Notes: generated by a model from the sequence alone, not told the origin. A stretch of DNA of 64,000 nucleotides from Bacillus carboniphilus (GCF_039522365.1 NZ_BAAADJ010000021.1:87584-151583), one strand, 5' to 3'. Shown: positions 16,194-24,558, counted from the stretch's first letter. Numbers and translations: made by a program.

Positions 16194-16280
16194 ATGATTA
16201 AAATCAATACCGATTTTAAGAATAGCGCCTATTTGTGGAGGGCGTCCTTTTTTTTGCGTGTTAACAGAAAGGAGTGGTGA
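16194..16280 (+). CDS. Leader peptide of the MATE exporter gene (28 codons)
   Basis: An ORF of 28 codons starting MIKINTDFKNSAYLWRAS and ending NRKEW. It has an AAGGA ribosome site 7 nt upstream and a TGA that overlaps the ribosome site of the MATE gene. The coding sequence runs straight through a terminator-like hairpin (16225-16245) and its 8-nt U run (16248-16255). This is the layout of ribosome-mediated attenuation: a ribosome slowed by a drug would alter the hairpin. Too short for ordinary gene calling; function inferred from layout. Confidence 0.55.
   Translation: MIKINTDFKNSAYLWRASFFLRVNRKEW
16225..16255 (+). terminator. Attenuator-like hairpin within the MATE leader
   Basis: GCGCCT pairs with GGGCGT (two wobble pairs) around a 9-nt loop, followed by CC and eight T's. 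The stem is modest. It sits 30 bp upstream of the MATE start and inside the leader ORF. Confidence 0.5.
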
Positions 16281-16285
16281 TATCA

Positions 16286-17653
16286 ATGAAACAAACCTAC
16301 ACACTTTATGAAAAAATGAAACTAATATTTGTTTTATTAGTACCGATATTAATCACTCAGCTGGGCATGTTTTCAATGGTGTTTTTTAACACGATTATGT
16401 CTGGAAAATATGACTCTAGTGATTTAGCTGCTGTAGCTATTGGTTCCTCCATTTGGAATCCGGTATTTACAGGCTTGAGTGGAATATTGCTAGCTGTTTC
16501 TCCGATTGCTGCTCAACATTTTGGTGAGAAAAAAGGAGAGGAAGTGCGGTCTGTTGTAAAAAACGGAATATATCTCTCGGTCATCATCGCAACAATTGTT
16601 ATTGTTGCTGGATTTTTCTTGCTTAATCCAATACTAGCTTTCATGAATTTACCTGGAGAAGTGGAGAGTACGGCCCGTGAATATTTAATAGGGCTAAGTT
16701 TTGGTATTATTCCGTTGTTTGTTTTTAACGTATTAAGATCCTTTATATATGCATTGGGTAAAACGAGAGTGGTTATGGTCATCTTAATTGCAGCATTACC
16801 CATTAACTTTATCTTTAACTATGTTTTGATATTTGGTCGTTTTGGATTTCCTGAATTAGGAGGAGCAGGAGGGGGATATGCAACGGCTATTACCTACTGG
16901 TTTATTTTAGCGATGACAGCGTTCATTATTGTAAAACAAGAACCTTTCTCTGGATTCAAGGTATTTTCCGATGGAATTGAGTTTTCAATGGAGAAATGTA
17001 AAGAAATCCTGAAAATCGGGGTACCGATGGGATTATCTATCTTTTTTGAAACGAGCATGTTTGCGGTCGTAACAATTTTAATTAGTAAATTTAACATAAC
17101 GACGATTGCTGCTTATCAGTCCGCGCTAAATATTGTTTCTTTCTTATATATGATCCCAATCAGTATCTCGATGGCACAAACAGTTCTTGTAGGGTATGAG
17201 GTAGGAGCTGGCCGATATAAGGATGCAAAGGCATATAGCTGGCTTGGAATCTATTTGTCTATCATAATTGCATTATTGACTGGCTTACTTGTGGTCTTGT
17301 TCCGTTATGAGGTTGCAGGTCTTTACTCAAATGAGACAGCAGTCATTTCGCTAACTGCTCATTTCCTAATTTATGCTCTATTTTTCCAGATGTCAGATGC
17401 CATACAGGCCACAGCCCAAGCAGCATTAAGAGGTTACAAAGATGTGAACATTTCCTTCATCATTACACTGATTGCTTATTGGTTCATTTGTCTCCCGGTT
17501 GGTTATGTATTAGCTCATTATACAAGCTTTGGGGCAAGGGGCTACTGGGTTGGTTTGACGGTTGGATTATTGGCAGCTGGACTCTGTTTATCGGCGCGTT
17601 TGATTTATATTCAGAAAAAGAAATTTGTCGTAGTGGAGTCAAAGAGTGCTTAA
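16286..17653 (+). CDS. MATE-family multidrug exporter (NorM/MepA type)
   Basis: 455 residues from ATG 16286, with 12 membrane helices in two MatE repeats (residues about 15-175 and 235-400). Motifs include LVPILITQLGMFSMVFFNTIMSG at helix 1 and AAYQSALNIVSFLYMIPISISMAQTVLVGYEVGAGRYKDA in the second half. MATE proteins export cationic or amphipathic drugs using Na+ or H+. The GTG codons at 16274/16277 overlap the ribosome site and are not preferred. The 5' leader with an internal short ORF and hairpin, and the ABC-F gene downstream, suggest induction by a ribosome-active drug (inference). Confidence 0.9.
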   Translation: MKQTYTLYEKMKLIFVLLVPILITQLGMFSMVFFNTIMSGKYDSSDLAAVAIGSSIWNPVFTGLSGILLAVSPIAAQHFGEKKGEEVRSVVKNGIYLSVIIATIVIVAGFFLLNPILAFMNLPGEVESTAREYLIGLSFGIIPLFVFNVLRSFIYALGKTRVVMVILIAALPINFIFNYVLIFGRFGFPELGGAGGGYATAITYWFILAMTAFIIVKQEPFSGFKVFSDGIEFSMEKCKEILKIGVPMGLSIFFETSMFAVVTILISKFNITTIAAYQSALNIVSFLYMIPISISMAQTVLVGYEVGAGRYKDAKAYSWLGIYLSIIIALLTGLLVVLFRYEVAGLYSNETAVISLTAHFLIYALFFQMSDAIQATAQAALRGYKDVNISFIITLIAYWFICLPVGYVLAHYTSFGARGYWVGLTVGLLAAGLCLSARLIYIQKKKFVVVESKSA

Positions 17654-17680
17654 TGAATGGCCCATTTTGGGGTTGGTGTA

Positions 17681-17709
17681 TTTACAGAAATAGGATTTTG
17701 TTGTAATAT
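17681..17709 (+). promoter_or_regulatory. Sigma-A promoter of the ABC-F leader
   Basis: TTTACA and TATA-type -10 TAATAT separated by exactly 17 nt, about 45 bp upstream of the leader ORF. The predicted transcript has a leader of about 360 nt. Confidence 0.65.
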
Positions 17710-17755
17710 GTTTATGGATTACTAATTTTTAACATTAAGGGAGGAAAAGAGTCCG

Positions 17756-17794
17756 ATGAGTATGTCTGTTGTTTTTCAAATGGTTTTAGCTTAA
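17756..17794 (+). CDS. Leader peptide of the ABC-F gene (12 codons)
   Basis: Codes for MSMSVVFQMVLA after an excellent ribosome site (GGGAGGAAAAGAG). Its codons form one arm of a 12-bp helix with downstream leader sequence, so translation must unfold the leader. Expected role: sensor for ribosome inhibition (inference from layout and the known behaviour of such leaders). Confidence 0.65.
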   Translation: MSMSVVFQMVLA

Positions 17795-17942
17795 GACGGG
17801 ATAAGTCTGCCCATTTTTAGCAAAACCAATCGTAAAACAACGGACAATTCAGACCCTTTCCTCATGATATATTAGGAATATGGAGAAAGATAGGTGTATG
17901 CTCATAGCTGCTCCTCCTGTTTTCATATTCCCAGTCTGTAAC

Positions 17943-17975
17943 AAAGGTAGGGTGTGTTTGCATCCTGCCTTTTTT
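17943..17975 (+). terminator. Leader terminator of the ABC-F gene
   Basis: AAAGGTAGGGTG pairs with CATCCTGCCTTT (12 bp, two G-U pairs) around TGTTTG, then six T's. It lies 100 bp before the ABC-F start, the expected place of a conditional terminator. Confidence 0.85.
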
Positions 17976-18074
17976 GTATGGAAATTTATATAAGGAAGTA
18001 TCTCCTAAAGCATTGGGGGGTGTCCTTCAGGTTTTACGATTGGTCAGTTACCAACGATAAAGGAGAGACCAATA

Positions 18075-19619
18075 ATGAGCATTGTAAATGTTGAAAAAAT
18101 TACCCACTACTACGGGGATAAATTAGTACTTAAAGATGTAGATTTTCGATTACTACCGAATGAACGTGTAGGATTAGTTGGGCCAAATGGGGCTGGAAAA
18201 TCTACTTTGTTGAATATATTATCAGGACATCTTTTGCCTGATGCCGGATCGGTTAACTGGCTACCTAATATTCAGGTTGGCTTCCTTGAGCAACAGGTTG
18301 ATTTAAAGGATGGCTTATCTATTCGAGATTATTTAAGAAGTGCATTTCAGTTTTTATATCAGGCTGAACGAGAGATGATGGAGTTATCGAATCGAATGGG
18401 GGATTGTAATCCTGATGAGCTAGAGAAAGTGCTTACTCGGTTTTCGAAGCTACAAGAGCTTCTAGACCAACACGATTTCTATATGGTAGACCCAACTATT
18501 GAAGAGATTTCAAATGGTTTAGGGATTTCAGCCTTAGGCTTGGATTCGGATGTTGGACAATTAAGCGGGGGACAAAGAACGAAGCTATTGTTGGCAAAGC
18601 TCTTACTCGAGAAACCTCATGTGTTGCTATTGGATGAACCAACCAACTATTTAGATTACGAACACATTGAATGGCTGAAGGATTATTTAAGGAACTATCC
18701 AAACTCATTTATTTTAATTTCACATGATACGTCATTTATGAACGAAGTAGTCAATGTGATTTACCACTTGGAGCATAAGAATTTAACTCGCTATATCGGA
18801 AATTATCAAAAATTTATGGAAACGTATGAACAAAGAAAACAACAGATTCATCTAGCTTACGATCGACAACAAGCTGAAATTGAAAAGTTGGAGACGTATA
18901 TTAGCAAGAACAAGGTGCGAGCATCTACATCCAAACAAGCAAAAGCACGTGAAAAGAAGCTGGCTAAAATAGATAAGATTGAAAAGCCGAAACCATTACC
19001 GAAGCCTAGATTTTCATTTCAAGTTTCTAACAGACCCGGTAGCTTAATTGTTGAGGTTAGTGAGTTACAGGTGGGTTATGATTACTCATTATTACCACCG
19101 ATGTCTTTCTCCTTAAAGAGGGGTGAAAAGGTAGCAATTACTGGGCATAACGGAATTGGTAAGTCAACGACTTTAAAGACCATTATGGGTGAGTTGAGAC
19201 CTTTAGGTGGAGAGATTTCCTTTGGTCAGTATGTAAAGCCTGCTTATTTTGCACAGGAATGGGAAATGAACTCAGCACGAACTCCACTTGAGTATATTTG
19301 GGGGCTGCATGAAGATATGACTCAAAAAGAGGTTCGTCAAGCTCTGGCGCGCGCGGGGTTAAGATCTGAGCATATTTTTCAACCTCTTCATTCACTAAGT
19401 GGTGGAGAGCAAACGCGGGTAAGATTATGTAAGTTGATTCTAGAAAAAAGTAACTGGTTAATCTTGGACGAACCAACGAACCACTTAGACATTCAAGCGA
19501 AAGAATCACTTAAAGATGCACTGAAAAAGTATGAAGGAACCGTCATCCTCGTTTCACATGAGCCAGAATTCTACAAAAACTGGATCACACAAGTTTGGAA
19601 TATGGAGCAATGGAGGTAG
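18075..19619 (+). CDS. ABC-F ATPase (YfmM-like; ribosome-associated, possible antibiotic resistance)
   Basis: 514 residues with two ATP-binding cassettes and no membrane segment. NBD1 has GPNGAGKST (about residues 36-44), LSGGQRTKL and LLLDEPTNYLD; NBD2 has GHNGIGKST, LSGGEQTRVRL and LILDEPTNHLD. Between them lies the basic interdomain linker (YISKNKVRASTSKQAKAREKKLAKID) that reaches into the ribosome in ABC-F proteins. The length matches Bacillus YfmM (about 518). ABC-F proteins act on ribosomes, either for translation of difficult sequences or for drug protection. The attenuation leader upstream favours a drug-inducible role. The start ATG follows AAAGGAGAG. Confidence 0.88.
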   Translation: MSIVNVEKITHYYGDKLVLKDVDFRLLPNERVGLVGPNGAGKSTLLNILSGHLLPDAGSVNWLPNIQVGFLEQQVDLKDGLSIRDYLRSAFQFLYQAEREMMELSNRMGDCNPDELEKVLTRFSKLQELLDQHDFYMVDPTIEEISNGLGISALGLDSDVGQLSGGQRTKLLLAKLLLEKPHVLLLDEPTNYLDYEHIEWLKDYLRNYPNSFILISHDTSFMNEVVNVIYHLEHKNLTRYIGNYQKFMETYEQRKQQIHLAYDRQQAEIEKLETYISKNKVRASTSKQAKAREKKLAKIDKIEKPKPLPKPRFSFQVSNRPGSLIVEVSELQVGYDYSLLPPMSFSLKRGEKVAITGHNGIGKSTTLKTIMGELRPLGGEISFGQYVKPAYFAQEWEMNSARTPLEYIWGLHEDMTQKEVRQALARAGLRSEHIFQPLHSLSGGEQTRVRLCKLILEKSNWLILDEPTNHLDIQAKESLKDALKKYEGTVILVSHEPEFYKNWITQVWNMEQWR

Positions 19620-19785
19620 GATTCGACATGTGTTTGTCACACTACGAAGTTTGTCGAATTAGAACGACACAAAAATTCGACAGATTCGACACGGTATGAA
19701 TTTTGTCGAATCTATGCGAGAGTGCATTTTTGGAATTTCGACAAATGCCTTTCACTGTCAAAATTTGTCGAATAAACGTGGAGAG
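19615..19785. repeat. Intergenic TTCGACA/TGTCGAA repeat cluster
   Basis: At least six copies of the 7-mer TTCGACA or its complement, in both orientations, within 170 bp, often extended to ATTCGACA or TTTGTCGAAT. They form alternating inverted repeats able to fold into several hairpins. No ORF fits. It differs from the repeats at 13.5, 46.3 and 56.4 kb. Confidence 0.7.
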
Positions 19786-19795
19786 GAGTAGGGAA

Positions 19796-20278
19796 ATGGA
19801 ACTACTTGAAAGAGCAATTTCATTGAGAGAAGAGAAGAAGTTTGAGGAAGCACGTGACATTTTACTAAGTCTACACAATCAATACCCGGAAGACCCAAAT
19901 GTTTCTTACCAGTGTGCATGGGTTCATGACAACATGGGGCTTGAAAGTGAAGCTATTCCTTACTATATTCATGCAATAGAACACGGATTGAATGCTGCGG
20001 AGCGAAGAGGGGCTTTACTTGGCCTGGGGAGCACTTACCGGACATTAGGTCTATACACTGAGTCTAAAACCATTTTAGAGCAGGGCTTACTTGAGTATCC
20101 AGATGCACAAGAGTTTGCTATTTTTTATGCTATGACTCTTTATAATTTAGGAGAAAGCAAAAAGGCAATGGAGATTTTATTGACTAAGTTGATAGACCTT
20201 ACTGCAAATCCTGACATTAAAAGATATGAACAAGCTATTCGATTTTACGCGGATAAATTGGATCAAATATGGAAGTAG
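19796..20278 (+). CDS. TPR-repeat protein
   Basis: 160 residues, all helical, with about three tetratricopeptide repeats: LLERAISLREEKKFEEARDILLSLHNQYPEDP, then AWVHDNMGLESEAIPYYIHAIEHG, then GLGSTYRTLGLYTESKTILEQGLLEYPDAQ. TPRs mediate protein-protein contacts; no catalytic domain is present. The start ATG follows GGAGAGGAG at a good distance; the open frame extends upstream into the repeat cluster and is not used. The partner is unknown. Confidence 0.85.
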   Translation: MELLERAISLREEKKFEEARDILLSLHNQYPEDPNVSYQCAWVHDNMGLESEAIPYYIHAIEHGLNAAERRGALLGLGSTYRTLGLYTESKTILEQGLLEYPDAQEFAIFYAMTLYNLGESKKAMEILLTKLIDLTANPDIKRYEQAIRFYADKLDQIWK

Positions 20279-20317
20279 AAATTAGAATGATAGAGACAAG
20301 TAAAGGATGATTTCAAA

Positions 20318-20599
20318 ATGAAAATCGGCAGGATGGTTAGGCAATTATTAGATTCAGAGAGAAGTGATGAACTAGGTGATGGAATAGAACATCGAAGAAT
20401 AATGGTGAGCGTTTACTACCAGGTAGAGGATAATTGGGAAACGAATCAAATTCCAACTTATTTAGATTTGTTCACACCAAAAGCAGAGGAAGCAGCTAGC
20501 ATTCTAGCTGAAATGGGAGCAGATGTGAAACACCTTAAACACTTAAGTCTATCTTCTTTTAATAATGCTCCAATATCAGAAAGAACACCACCATTACCT
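20318..20599 (+). pseudogene. Alpha/beta hydrolase, 5' part, cut by the transposon
   Basis: The first 94 codons of a gene that resumes at 27654. Up to the TACCT duplication the frame reads ...ISERTPPLP. Joining this end directly to 27654 restores the same frame and gives PPLPILIFSPGIGVDRDMFQ, an expected first strand of an alpha/beta hydrolase. Past 20599 the open frame continues into transposon terminal sequence for 22 codons, an artefact. The start ATG follows AAAGGATGA. The gene was about 359 codons before insertion. Confidence 0.9.
20595..20599. repeat. Target-site duplication, left copy (TACCT)
   Basis: TACCT abuts the left inverted repeat. An identical TACCT follows the right inverted repeat at 27649-27653. 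Five bp is the duplication length produced by Tn3-family transposases, so the element entered here by transposition. Confidence 0.95.
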
Positions 20600-20637
20600 G
20601 GGGTAGCGTCAGGAAAATGCGGATTTACAACGCTAAG
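20600..20637 (+). repeat. Left terminal inverted repeat (38 bp)
   Basis: Identical over 38 bp to the reverse complement of 27611-27648. An inner imperfect copy of its end (AACAACGTTAAG, 20668-20679) lies at the tnpA stop. Confidence 0.95.
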
Positions 20638-20673
20638 CACATTTTCGAGACGATTCCCCCATTTTTAACAACG

Positions 20674-23640
20674 TTAAGAAAATTTCAATGGTCTTAAAGA
20701 ATCTAACGAGACCATTTTCTCGGAATTAAAATGGTATTCTCCTAGCAAATTAATATGTTCCCAACCTAGAGGCGACATATGGTGCAATAATTCTTCATTA
20801 AAACTACTAGCCTGTTTTTGATATTCAACTGCTTTTGTTAGGTGTAAGGTATTCCATATACTGATGGCATTAATGATTATGTTTAAGGCACTGGCCCTTT
20901 GCAATTGATGTTGTATAGTCCGTTCCCTAAGCTCACCTTGTTTTCCGAAGAAAATAGCTCTTGCTAATCCATTCATGGCTTCTCCTTTATTCAATCCTCT
21001 TTGTATTTTTCTTCTTAATGATTCATCCGATATATAATTCAAAATAAAGATCGTTTTTTCTATTCGGCCCATCTCACGTAAGGCCGAAGCCAAGCTGTTT
21101 TGTCTTGAATAGGAACCTAGTTTCCCCATAATAAGGGATGCTGAAACTGTTCCCTCTCTTATAGAATGAGCTAATCGCAAAACATCCTCATAATTTTCTT
21201 TAATGACCTTTGTATTTATTTGTCCACGTAAAATGGCTTCTAATTTTGGATATTCACTTGCTTTATCTATTGTAAATAATTTTGAGTCTGATAAATCTCT
21301 TATTCTAGGAGCAAATTTAAATCCTAATAAATGAGTCAGTCCGAATATTTGGTCTGTGTAACCGGCCGTGTCTGTATAATGCTCTTCTATATTTAGATCC
21401 GTCTCATGGTGCAACAATCCATCCAAAACATGAATCGCATCCCTTGAATTTGTATGAATAATCTTTGTGTAGTAAGAAGAGAATTGATCACTAGTAAAAC
21501 GGTAGATGGTGGCTCCTTTTCCAGTCCCGTAATGTGGGTTTGCATCTGCATGAAGTGATGAAACACCTAGCTGCATTCTCATACCATCTGACGAGGATGT
21601 TGTACCGTCGCCCCAATTGGAGGACAACTGTAATTTATGATGGAAATTTACTAATATGGCTTGGGCTTTATTCATTGCATCTTCATACATACGCCATTGA
21701 GATACATTGGCTAGTTGCTTATATGTAAGTCCGGGTGTGGCCTCGGCCATCTTGCTCAAGCCAATATTCATACCCATTCCTAAAAGGGCAGCCATGATAA
21801 TGATTGTTTCTTCCTTATCTGGTTTTCGATTATTGGAAGCATGAGTGAATTGCTCATGAAATCCTGTTATATGAGCCACATCCATGAGTAAATCAGTTAA
21901 TTTTATTCTTGGTAGTATCTGATAGAGGCTTGCGCTAAATTTTTTTGCTTCTTCTGGAACATCTTTTTCTAAGCGTGCAAGTGACAGTTTTCCTTTTTCA
22001 AGAGAAACTCCATCTAGCTTGTTGAAATTGGCAGCTAACCACTTTAACCTTTCATTAAGGCTTCTAGTTCTCTCTGTTATATAATCTTCAAATGATAAAC
22101 TAACTGATAATCTCGTATTCCCCTTCGATTGATTCCATGTATCTTCCGAAAACAAATATTCCTCAAAATCCCTATATTGTCTGCTGCCCACAATGGAAAC
22201 ATCTCCTGCCCGAACATGCTCCCGAAGTTCTGTTAAAACAGCCATTTCATAGTAATGACGATTAATTGTTGTACCATCATCCTCGTATAAATGCTTTTTC
22301 CATCGTTTTGAAATAAAATCCACAGGTGAGTCGTCAGGCACTTTTCGCTTTCCGGATTCGTTCATTCCTCGGATAATCTCAACAGCCTGTAAAAGTGGCT
22401 CATTTGCTTTTGTAGAATGAAATTCCAATACTCTTAATAGCGTTGGCGTATATTTTCTTAGTGAATAAAACCGTTTTTGCAGTAAGTCCAAATAATCATA
22501 GTCGGCAGGACGTGCAAGCTCCTGAGCCTCTTCTACTGAAGAGACAAAGGTATTCCATTCAATAACCGATTCTAAAACCTTAAAAACATCTAATTTTTCC
22601 TCTTTTGCTTTAATTAATGCTTGTCCGATGTTCGTAAAGTGTATAACTTTCTCATTTAGCTTTTTACCATTTTGTTTCTGGATTTCCTCTTGAGCCTTAC
22701 GACCTTTTGATAACAAACTAAGTATTTGCCTATCATGAATTTCAAACGCTTTATCCGTTAGCTCCTGAGTAAGTTGTAATAAATAGACGGTTAATATCGA
22801 ATAACGTTTATTTTCTTGAAAGTCACGGAATGCATACGGCTCGTATCTTGAACCTAAGCGAGACAGCTGCAACAGGCGGTTGCGGTGCAAATGACTAATT
22901 TGTACCGTTTCCAATTCCATTCCTCGTATATATTCGAGTCGTTCTATTACTTTTAGAAATGTTTCGGGTGAAGGATGACCCGGTGGTTCCTTTAACCAAC
23001 CCAATATCGTTTTATTAGATTCAGATGGATGCTGCGAAGTAATAATCTCTTCAAGCTTTTCTTTTTGCTCATTTGTAAGAGATTTACTAACTGTATTAAA
23101 TAGCTTCTTTTCAGCCATCGCCCTTGCTTCCCACACCATTCTTTCAAGTGTAGTGATAGCAGGCAGTATAATTTTGTTTTTTCTTAGAAAATCTATGCAT
23201 TCATGCAGTAGATGAATGGGATCACCATTTTCCAAAGCTAATTGATGAAGGTACTTAAATGTCATTCGATATTCACTCAGGGTAAAAGTTACAAAGTCGT
23301 ATTCACTTCGAATTTCTTTCAAATGATCCCAAAGTGTATTTTCCCTTTGAGGATAATGACCAAGCGAGGATGGACTAGCACCAATCTGTTTCGATATATA
23401 TTGTATGACCGAATCTGGGATGCTTTTGATATGAGTGTATGGCCAACCGGGATACCGAAGAACAGCTAATTGAACGGCAAACCCTAAACGGTTTTCTTCC
23501 CTCCTTCGCTTATTAACTATTTCTAAATCACGTTTGGAAAAAGTGAAGTAGGTCCCCAATATCCATTCATCTTCAGGGATTTGCATAAAAGACTGTCTCT
23601 GTTCCGGTGTAAGCAATTCTCTACCTCTCGCAATTTTCAT
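20674..23640 (-). CDS. tnpA: Tn3-family transposase TnpA
   Basis: 988 residues, full length for the Tn1546/Tn4430 branch. It binds the 38-bp ends and carries out replicative transposition, making cointegrates. The RNase-H-like catalytic residues are visible: Asp near 678 in WGDGTTSSSDG, Asp near 757 in YTDTAGY, and Glu near 887 in LNKGEAMNGLARAIFF. The N-terminal DNA-binding part starts MKIARGRELLTPEQRQ. No frameshift or stop. The ribosome site is weak (GGGATGAT). It is divergent from tnpR across the res region, where resolvase would also repress it. Confidence 0.96.
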   Translation of the reverse strand: MKIARGRELLTPEQRQSFMQIPEDEWILGTYFTFSKRDLEIVNKRRREENRLGFAVQLAVLRYPGWPYTHIKSIPDSVIQYISKQIGASPSSLGHYPQRENTLWDHLKEIRSEYDFVTFTLSEYRMTFKYLHQLALENGDPIHLLHECIDFLRKNKIILPAITTLERMVWEARAMAEKKLFNTVSKSLTNEQKEKLEEIITSQHPSESNKTILGWLKEPPGHPSPETFLKVIERLEYIRGMELETVQISHLHRNRLLQLSRLGSRYEPYAFRDFQENKRYSILTVYLLQLTQELTDKAFEIHDRQILSLLSKGRKAQEEIQKQNGKKLNEKVIHFTNIGQALIKAKEEKLDVFKVLESVIEWNTFVSSVEEAQELARPADYDYLDLLQKRFYSLRKYTPTLLRVLEFHSTKANEPLLQAVEIIRGMNESGKRKVPDDSPVDFISKRWKKHLYEDDGTTINRHYYEMAVLTELREHVRAGDVSIVGSRQYRDFEEYLFSEDTWNQSKGNTRLSVSLSFEDYITERTRSLNERLKWLAANFNKLDGVSLEKGKLSLARLEKDVPEEAKKFSASLYQILPRIKLTDLLMDVAHITGFHEQFTHASNNRKPDKEETIIIMAALLGMGMNIGLSKMAEATPGLTYKQLANVSQWRMYEDAMNKAQAILVNFHHKLQLSSNWGDGTTSSSDGMRMQLGVSSLHADANPHYGTGKGATIYRFTSDQFSSYYTKIIHTNSRDAIHVLDGLLHHETDLNIEEHYTDTAGYTDQIFGLTHLLGFKFAPRIRDLSDSKLFTIDKASEYPKLEAILRGQINTKVIKENYEDVLRLAHSIREGTVSASLIMGKLGSYSRQNSLASALREMGRIEKTIFILNYISDESLRRKIQRGLNKGEAMNGLARAIFFGKQGELRERTIQHQLQRASALNIIINAISIWNTLHLTKAVEYQKQASSFNEELLHHMSPLGWEHINLLGEYHFNSEKMVSLDSLRPLKFS

Positions 23641-23786
23641 TCAGTATCATCCCATTTCTGTATTTTTCAATTTATTAGTTCAATTATATATCAATAGAGT
23701 GTACTCTATTGATACAAGTGTAGTAGACTGATAAAATCATAGTTAAGAGCGTCTCATAAGACTTGTCTCAAAAACGAGGTGATATT
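23641..23786. promoter_or_regulatory. res site between tnpA and tnpR
   Basis: Contains a 26-bp palindrome (23689-23714): arms TATCAATAGAGT and ACTCTATTGATA around the dinucleotide GT, the expected form of the resolvase crossover site I. The rest should hold subsites II and III and the divergent promoters. Resolvase binding resolves cointegrates and represses both genes (family knowledge). Confidence 0.75.
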
Positions 23787-24362
23787 TTGCGAAAAATCGG
23801 TTATATACGTGTCAGTTCGACTAGCCAAAACCCTTCAAGGCAATTTCAGCAGCTGAACGAAATCGGAATGGATATTATATACGAAGAAAAAGTTTCTGGG
23901 GCAACAAAGAAACGTGAGGAACTTCAAAAAATGTTAGAGGATTTACAGGAAGGTGACATTATTTATGTTACAGATTTAACTCGAATCACTCGAAGTACGC
24001 AGGACTTGTTTGAATTAATTGATTTAATACGAAGTAAAAAGGCCAGTTTAAAGTCCCTAAAGGATACGTGGTTAGATTTATCAGAAGATAATCCATACAG
24101 CCAATTCTTAATTACAGTAATGGCTGGAGTTAATCAGTTAGAGAGAGATCTTATCCGTATGCGTCAACGTGAAGGGATTGAGCTGGCTAAGAAAGAAGGA
24201 AAGTTTAAAGGTCGGATAAAGAAATATCATAAAAATCATGCGGGAATGAATTATGCAGTAAAGCTATATAAAGAAGGAAATATGACTGTAAATCAAATTT
24301 GTGAAATTACAAATGTGTCTAGGGCTTCATTATATAGAAAGCTATCGGAAGAGAACAAATAG
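23787..24362 (+). CDS. tnpR: Serine recombinase (resolvase) TnpR
   Basis: 191 residues from TTG 23787. The catalytic N-terminus reads KIGYIRVSSTSQNPSRQ with the active Ser in RVSS. Then come YVTDLTRITRSTQDLFEL and VNQLERDLIRMRQREGI, and a C-terminal helix-turn-helix (MTVNQICEITNVSRASLYRKL). The TTG is preferred because GAGGTGAT lies directly upstream and the length then equals that of the Tn1546 resolvase; the frame is open further upstream to 23763. It resolves cointegrates at res. Confidence 0.94.
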   Translation: MRKIGYIRVSSTSQNPSRQFQQLNEIGMDIIYEEKVSGATKKREELQKMLEDLQEGDIIYVTDLTRITRSTQDLFELIDLIRSKKASLKSLKDTWLDLSEDNPYSQFLITVMAGVNQLERDLIRMRQREGIELAKKEGKFKGRIKKYHKNHAGMNYAVKLYKEGNMTVNQICEITNVSRASLYRKLSEENK

Positions 24363-24495
24363 TTCAGTCCTATTCCATTAAAGGGCCAGATTATGAAGTA
24401 ACCCCTTTAAAGAAAATCAGATCCTTATCCTATGTTTTAAAGGAGATTATGAATTATGTACTTAAAGTCTTATGCAGTTTGGTTATTTTGTTATT

Positions 24496-24522
24496 AGAAT
24501 TGGGTACTCCAATTCTTTTTTT
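24496..24522 (+). terminator. Terminator between tnpR and the cad operon
   Basis: AGAATTGG pairs with CCAATTCT around GTACT, followed by seven T's. The region 24363-24495 between tnpR and this hairpin holds no recognisable gene. Confidence 0.85.
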
Positions 24523-24538
24523 ATGAATTTTTTTATTC

Positions 24539-24558
24539 ATTCAAATAAACACTTGAAT
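24539..24558. promoter_or_regulatory. CadC operator 1
   Basis: ATTCAAATAAACACTTGAAT, an inverted repeat (ATTCAA/TTGAAT). Its right arm TTGAAT doubles as the -35 box of the cad promoter. CadC-type ArsR repressors bind such sites and leave when Cd, Pb or Zn binds. Confidence 0.85.

Larger units (their letters stand above)
17716..18074 (+). promoter_or_regulatory. Antibiotic-type attenuation leader of the ABC-F gene
   Basis: This 360-nt leader contains a 12-codon ORF (17756-17794), a nested hairpin in which the ORF itself (17764-17775, GTCTGTTGTTTT) pairs with 17834-17845 (AAAACAACGGAC), and inner helices 17781-17790/17820-17828 and AGAC/GTCT at 17794-17808. A further stem GGAATATG/CATATTCC lies at about 17877-17930, followed by an intrinsic terminator (17943-17975). 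Ribosome stalling on the ORF would open the first hairpin. The layout parallels leaders upstream of Bacillus ABC-F resistance genes such as vmlR; which drug acts is unknown. Confidence 0.75.

Noticed and set aside
16047..16285. Known riboswitch (purine, guanidine or similar) before the MATE gene
   Set aside because: None of the conserved cores I know is present; the short ORF and hairpin explain the region better.
20600..20668. Extension of the truncated hydrolase frame into the transposon end
   Set aside because: These codons come from the terminal repeat and adjoining element sequence, not from the host gene.
23763..23786. Upstream in-frame TTG for tnpR
   Set aside because: No ribosome site precedes it; the TTG at 23787 has GAGGTGAT and yields the usual 191 residues.
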